Shown here piece after piece: positions 60,001 through 64,000 of a stretch of 64,000 nucleotides of DNA. Each line of letters opens with the position of its first letter. Within the stretch, counting starts at the first letter, position 1. The stretch is from NCBI GenBank assembly GCA_020205615.1, contig CM035170.1:115986213-116050212 (forward strand). Direction: 5' to 3'. The position numbers and the translations under genes were made by a program. The notes beneath the pieces were generated by a model that had not been told where the DNA came from, did no database searches, and saw only the letters and a list, made by a program, of their open reading frames with translations. The DNA is from Panax quinquefolius. Lineage: Eukaryota > Streptophyta > Magnoliopsida > Apiales > Araliaceae.

Positions 60001-63000
60001 TGACTAAAGGTACAAATATTTGTCTCCAAAAGGATGAGATAAAATACATAAAGTGAAGGAAAACTAAGTCATTTAGTGCGGTCCATTAGTATAAAAAAAT
60101 AAAAGTACTCATCACTTTATAGAATCTTGTGAGGCCACTAAGGATAAATTTGGAACTTTTTTACACTCTTTCTTTTACTTTTACTTCCTTTTGGGGACAG
60201 AGGGAGTAATTTTAAACATTACTCAAATTTGTCTAAAAACAAAGTTGAAAGAGAGAGAGGTCTTAAAGCCGATGCCAGATTGCAATATGTATTCCCTTGT
60301 CAGCAACTAATAGTAACATTAACATGATGAAGATCATCCCTCACTTCCTCTCCGTATCTCTCAATTTTAAGCTAGTTCCACGGAAAATGCCATTTTTCTT
60401 TCAACATATATCTAAATATAAGATGATGTAAGAATCTTAGTTCGATGATATTTAGTCAAAGGCAACAATCAAGTCTACTGACCTTTTGAGCATTCTACAG
60501 AACTCTTCTCCTTACTTATTTAGAGTCTCAGACATCTGAAGGCTCGCAATTCACAATTACTTAAGGATTCATTAAGCCAATAAAATAGATCAATGAATAA
60601 TGAAAAAAAAAATCATAGATCAAATATATAAAGTGACTCGTGTCACCTTTGGGATAGAAGCATATCGGACAAATTGGAAAACAAAAAAAATGATGATGAC
60701 ATCTAACTTGAAATATAATAATTTCTTTTCAAGCTGAAAAAGGCCTCGAACCTGATATGAACTATTACTGATGCTCATCAAGCAAGACCGCAGAAAGCCT
60801 CTGCTTTGGAGTTGGCCTAAGAAAAACTTCTCATGATCAATACAAATCAATGCATCCAGAACGTAGACTGACATTGTCTTCCCAGATTCACTCGCTTGAT
60901 TTGCATCTCTTGTGACCTAAATTATAGAGCATCAATCATAAAGACAGTGCAGAAAACAAAGAGGATTGAAGCAAAGCATAACAAGAAAAAGAAAAAGAAA
61001 ATCAAAAAATGAACAAAGGGAGAGTGTTAGTTTGCAGATAATTGTGTATGATGGGAATGCTAACATATTGTTAATATGGAACAACACATTGTTGGCCAAG
61101 AAATAAAGCAAAATAGCTTAGTATGATACATAACACGTGGACAAGTCCATTGAGTGTAGAAGCATACCACATACCAAACGCTATCCTTCTCAACATCTTA
61201 TGATTTCACATTAACTTCAGTGCAATACAATGGTCATTTTCTTGACAAGAAATACCATTTCATGCAACAAAAAAATAATTAAATTTCTCCAAACAAATTC
61301 ATCATAACCTACTCCCTACACTATCGGAAATGAATACAGCTGGACATTCTTTCACTGTGTCTTTTATCACCATTAAGATTGCCTCCCAGCAGCTAAACAT
61401 TGAAAATATTTTTACAACCACCTAAGAGAAGTAGATGATGATCATCGAGAGTATACTCTGCCATATGTAGCCCATACATAGGAAAACGAGCACCAGAGCA
61501 AAATTTATATTAGATGTTATCCCAAGAATTTGTGGGATATTTAGCTTTGATGCATGCAAAGCAGTGGTTGTGTTGATAACTGGAAAATACACAATCTAAC
61601 GAAAGAATCATTGTGGAATACAATTTCTCAGAAAATTATATTAATTAAAGACATAATAAGGCACCCACCAAATCTAGGATGGCTTGAGCTTCTTTTTTCA
61701 GAATAGAAAAATTTGCACGAGCTAATTCAGCCTGATCTTTGTCAATCTGAGAAACAAAGAAAAGGATTTCTGTTAACCATCCTATTACATTTTAAGCAAT
61801 CTGTGCAATAATGTTATAGAAAGTGGATACCTTCTGGAGATCAACATCTTCACTATCTTCTTCATCAACCAATAAGCATTGCAGCACAGTTGTTGGAACA
61901 TCTGGACCTAACATGTGCTCACAATACTGGAAGTAACTAAGAAGCAGCGCATACTGACTAAATTCGGGATATCAAAAGGGGTCAGGCATTCCATCAAATT
62001 TCATATGGATGTTAAGTATTTATTGCTAACAAAGATTATTACCGTCTCCTCAATGCTTCTGATGATTCATGCCTCAGAATTGCTGTGGTAAGTTTGAACA
62101 AAATAGAATGACAGGCACCATTTGATAGTTTTTTCATTGTAATAATATCAAGACATGTGACAGTATCAGTGTTTAAACCACCAGGGCATACAAATCTTTC
62201 ATCTCGTAGTTTGGCCATGCATGTTAGAGCAACCTTGATACATTTTATGAAAAGTAGGGCCAAAAAATTAGGCAACAATGGCAAAGTTACAGTAGAGAAA
62301 TGTGTTATTAAACACCATATGTACATATAGATTCTTTCACCTGAGTCAATATTAATGCCATCTTCAGTGAACAATCTCGAGAACAAGAAGCACTAAGAGA
62401 AGCATCAAGCAACCTGTACGAGAGGAGAGACAGTTACGAATTCGCATACCAACGGAAAGAGAAGAACCAAACAACAAGGTGACATACTGAAACAATATCT
62501 CAGATCGATCTTCAAGGGATGATATTCTTCTGGATGCAGAGACCTACAAATGAAAGAAAAATGATGCTGAGGAAATTAGAGCTTACAGAAAGAAGGGGAG
62601 GGGGAACAACAAAAGCCAATGGCAGGGCTTGTACATAATTTCTGGATAAAAGCTGGGACTTATTATTAGAACAATAACCTCAACAATCTGAGACCAGCTG
62701 GTTAACATATGTAGTTGTGCAGCCTGTTCTTCAAGGTTCTTATTGTATTTCCATCCCCATCGTAACAGCTGCTGAATAGTATCTCTGACCTCAACAATTT
62801 CAACTTCACTGCCAAATGAGCTCAGCTGGGGGCTATCAAATTGGCATTTCTGAGACAAAATCCAAATTAAAAACAAATAAACAAAAGGAAAAACGAATGA
62901 AAATCAGCTTCAGAGGCATCCATAGTTTATAACAAGATTACCAATGACCAGAATCTATAGTGTGAAAAACATACCTGCCATAGTTTGTCCCGGAATGCGG

Positions 63001-63265
63001 CCAGATCTATTAAACGATCACCACGTTCTGAATAGTAATATACACCGCCTTTTTCAGAAGTTGCTGGACTTCCAAGTATATCTTCAGCCTATAAAATTAT
63101 TCTATGAAATACACAAAGAGAAAGAAAAAATAACAAGATAAACTTAACACAACAAGAAAGTTTGAATCTTACAAGAAAACCATATTTCATATTAGAAAGA
63201 GACTGTGAGTACTTCATAGTAGTATCAGGAGATCTAAACTGGACAACTTCAAGCAATTCCAAAAC
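51043..63265 (-). CDS. NUP205: Nucleoporin NUP205 (Nup192/Nup205 family), C-terminal 771 residues
   Basis: Nineteen exons on the minus strand: 63173-63265, 62975-63088, 62679-62849, 62488-62543, 62341-62413, 62043-62233, 61831-61957, 61669-61746, 60752-60916, 57156-57326, 56948-57085, 56248-56391, 55803-55925, 55607-55702, 55344-55481, 55141-55241, 54001-54120, 53786-53918 and 51043-51126 (TAA). They total 2316 bases, exactly 772 codons, and every phase fits. Recognised blocks include [84 protein letters not shown] and [18 protein letters not shown], all typical of plant NUP205. The protein is an alpha-solenoid scaffold of the nuclear pore inner ring; plant homologues have close to 1,850-1,900 residues, so the N-terminal ~1,100 lie beyond 64000. 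All introns are GT-AG, two with unusual donors (GTTATT after 62679, GTTCGA after 60752). Introns hold transposons but the frame is intact. Confidence 0.93.
52064..53432. mobile_element. 1.37 kb DNA transposon-like element with TAGRGCTGCAAAC termini, in last NUP205 intron
   Basis: The left end TAGAGCTGCAAACAAATCGAACC and right end GGTTCG...GTTTGCAGCCCTA are inverted copies. Both subterminal regions are crowded with TCGAACTCGAAC and the palindrome GTTCGCGAAC, in opposite orientation on the two sides (52080-52260 and 53220-53425). The core is AT-rich and encodes nothing recognisable, so it is non-autonomous. No clear target duplication was read. Superfamily not assigned; repetitive subterminal motifs suit hAT- or CACTA-like transposase binding. 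Confidence 0.7.
57327..60751 (-). other. Large NUP205 intron (3.4 kb)
   Basis: The intron separates the exon ending SNSSYQ from the exon starting DGGRSLDSL. Apart from the hAT element at its downstream end it is AT-rich and unremarkable. A sequence ggggacagagggagtaa at about 60193-60209 resembles one Stowaway-type MITE end with no partner seen. Confidence 0.6.
57464..58313. mobile_element. Non-autonomous hAT element in NUP205 intron with 8-bp duplication
   Basis: The element (57472-58305, 834 bp) begins TAGGGGTGTGCAA and ends TCGCACACCCCCA; the inverted ends match with few differences. It is flanked on both sides by the same 8 bases ATTGCATG (57464-57471 and 58306-58313). An 8-bp target duplication with short TA/CAGGG-type inverted ends is diagnostic of the hAT superfamily. 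Subterminal copies of accggt and ggtaccg lie near both ends. The interior is AT-rich with a ta microsatellite (about 57628-57652). The 132-codon minus-strand open frame inside shows no transposase features. Confidence 0.9.
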
Positions 63266-63841
63266 CTATATTCAAAGAAAAGACGAGAAAGAAAACAATT
63301 AGCTCAATAATGATAGTCAGTTCCATTAACAAAGAGAGGCCCACTTTATGACGATGAACTAATATTTTTTCCTATGATTTTTGTCATTGTTCATCAAGGT
63401 TAATGACATGCAGGATAATATTCTAGCTAGAAGTACTCTTTCTGAGAATTTGAAGAGAGTTCATGTACAGATGTTCACTTAAGTTAGTCTGTTACTGTGA
63501 TATCTAATTGAATTTATAAAACTTCAAATAATTGCATATTTGCATGAGGTTTATATTCGGACTTCGGAGCATTGAACTTATGGTAGAACTTGATTTACTG
63601 AAGATCTATGGATAAGGAAATTGCTGATCCGATTTGAATCCAGAAGGCACAGATATGTGCAAAATTGGACCACCAACATAACTAGAAGAGATTATCGAGC
63701 AAACCCATCATTTAGAGAACAACCCTGGTGGATTACTGCAAACAGTGAAACTATTAAAGAAATATATCCACTTCTCATAATATTAGGTGAACAGATATTT
63801 AAAACACTAACAGACAACAGTGGATTACAAAAAACTACAAT

Positions 63842-64000
63842 AAAGTTCTCAGCACCCCCCCCCCCCCTGTAGCATTTCTTGAATTAAAACACACAAAAAA
63901 CTTAAATTGGGTTATTTGGGAGCATAGTTGTCACGGCGCCAAGGCGGGATGCGACGGTAGTGGACCGGCAAGACGCCTAGGCCATAAGGCACCCGCCATG
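63842..64000. other. Window edge: C-run and start of a dispersed repeat in NUP205 intron
   Basis: A run of about 14 C (63855-63867) is followed by gttgtcacggcgccaaggcg, a kind of sequence repeated widely in plant genomes at ends of transposon copies. The element continues beyond the window, so the type cannot be judged. No NUP205 exon is seen between 63266 and 64000. Confidence 0.4.

Noticed and set aside
63621..63872. 83-codon plus-strand frame
   Set aside because: It ends in a C-run, lies in a NUP205 intron in opposite orientation, and has no recognisable domain.

Overview
The window is plant nuclear DNA, most likely from a eudicot. The evidence is AT-rich intergenic DNA, genes split by GT-AG introns, plant-type proteins (an SPX phosphate sensor, a class III peroxidase, plastid heme oxygenase 1, an ATS3/PLAT-like secreted protein), plant LTR retrotransposons of the Tekay/Del and Tat lineages, and two ordinary nuclear tRNA genes. 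I could not fix the species.

Layout. 1-3780: the 5' part of a Tekay-like Ty3/gypsy element on the minus strand (broken gag plus a 2.45 kb LTR). 3781-6096: intergenic DNA and promoter of an SPX gene (6097-8545, three exons), with six PHR1-type P1BS motifs. 10547-38354: one class III peroxidase gene stretched from about 1.4 kb to 27.8 kb by nested retrotransposons. Element B (11329-28390, Tekay type) sits inside coding exon 3 and itself carries a second Tekay-type element C (13712-23743) in its 5' LTR. Element D (28513-37878, Tat lineage) sits in intron 3. All three insertions have recognisable target-site duplications. 38355-40762: intergenic DNA with a small fold-back MITE. 40763-43678: heme oxygenase HO1 (four exons, 282 aa). 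44284-44959: an ATS3-like gene (three exons, 162 aa). 45182-45254 and 45631-45703: tRNA-Lys(CUU) and tRNA-Arg(CCU). 47606-49803: an FkbM-type methyltransferase on the minus strand (two exons, 320 aa). 51043-63265: 19 exons of the C-terminal 771 residues of nucleoporin NUP205 on the minus strand. The NUP205 gene runs past the right edge, and its introns carry two non-autonomous DNA transposons.

The host genes are unrelated single genes, not a pathway cluster; the clustering here is of transposons. The most notable structures are the three-element nest that splits a peroxidase exon exactly between two codon halves, and the gag-less Tat element with five near-identical 139-bp repeats and an antisense coiled-coil ORF. 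The dense P1BS array upstream of the SPX gene is also worth attention. No CRISPR, prokaryotic or viral gene system is visible. Exon coordinates were joined by hand using splice sites, reading phase and remembered family sequence, not transcript data.
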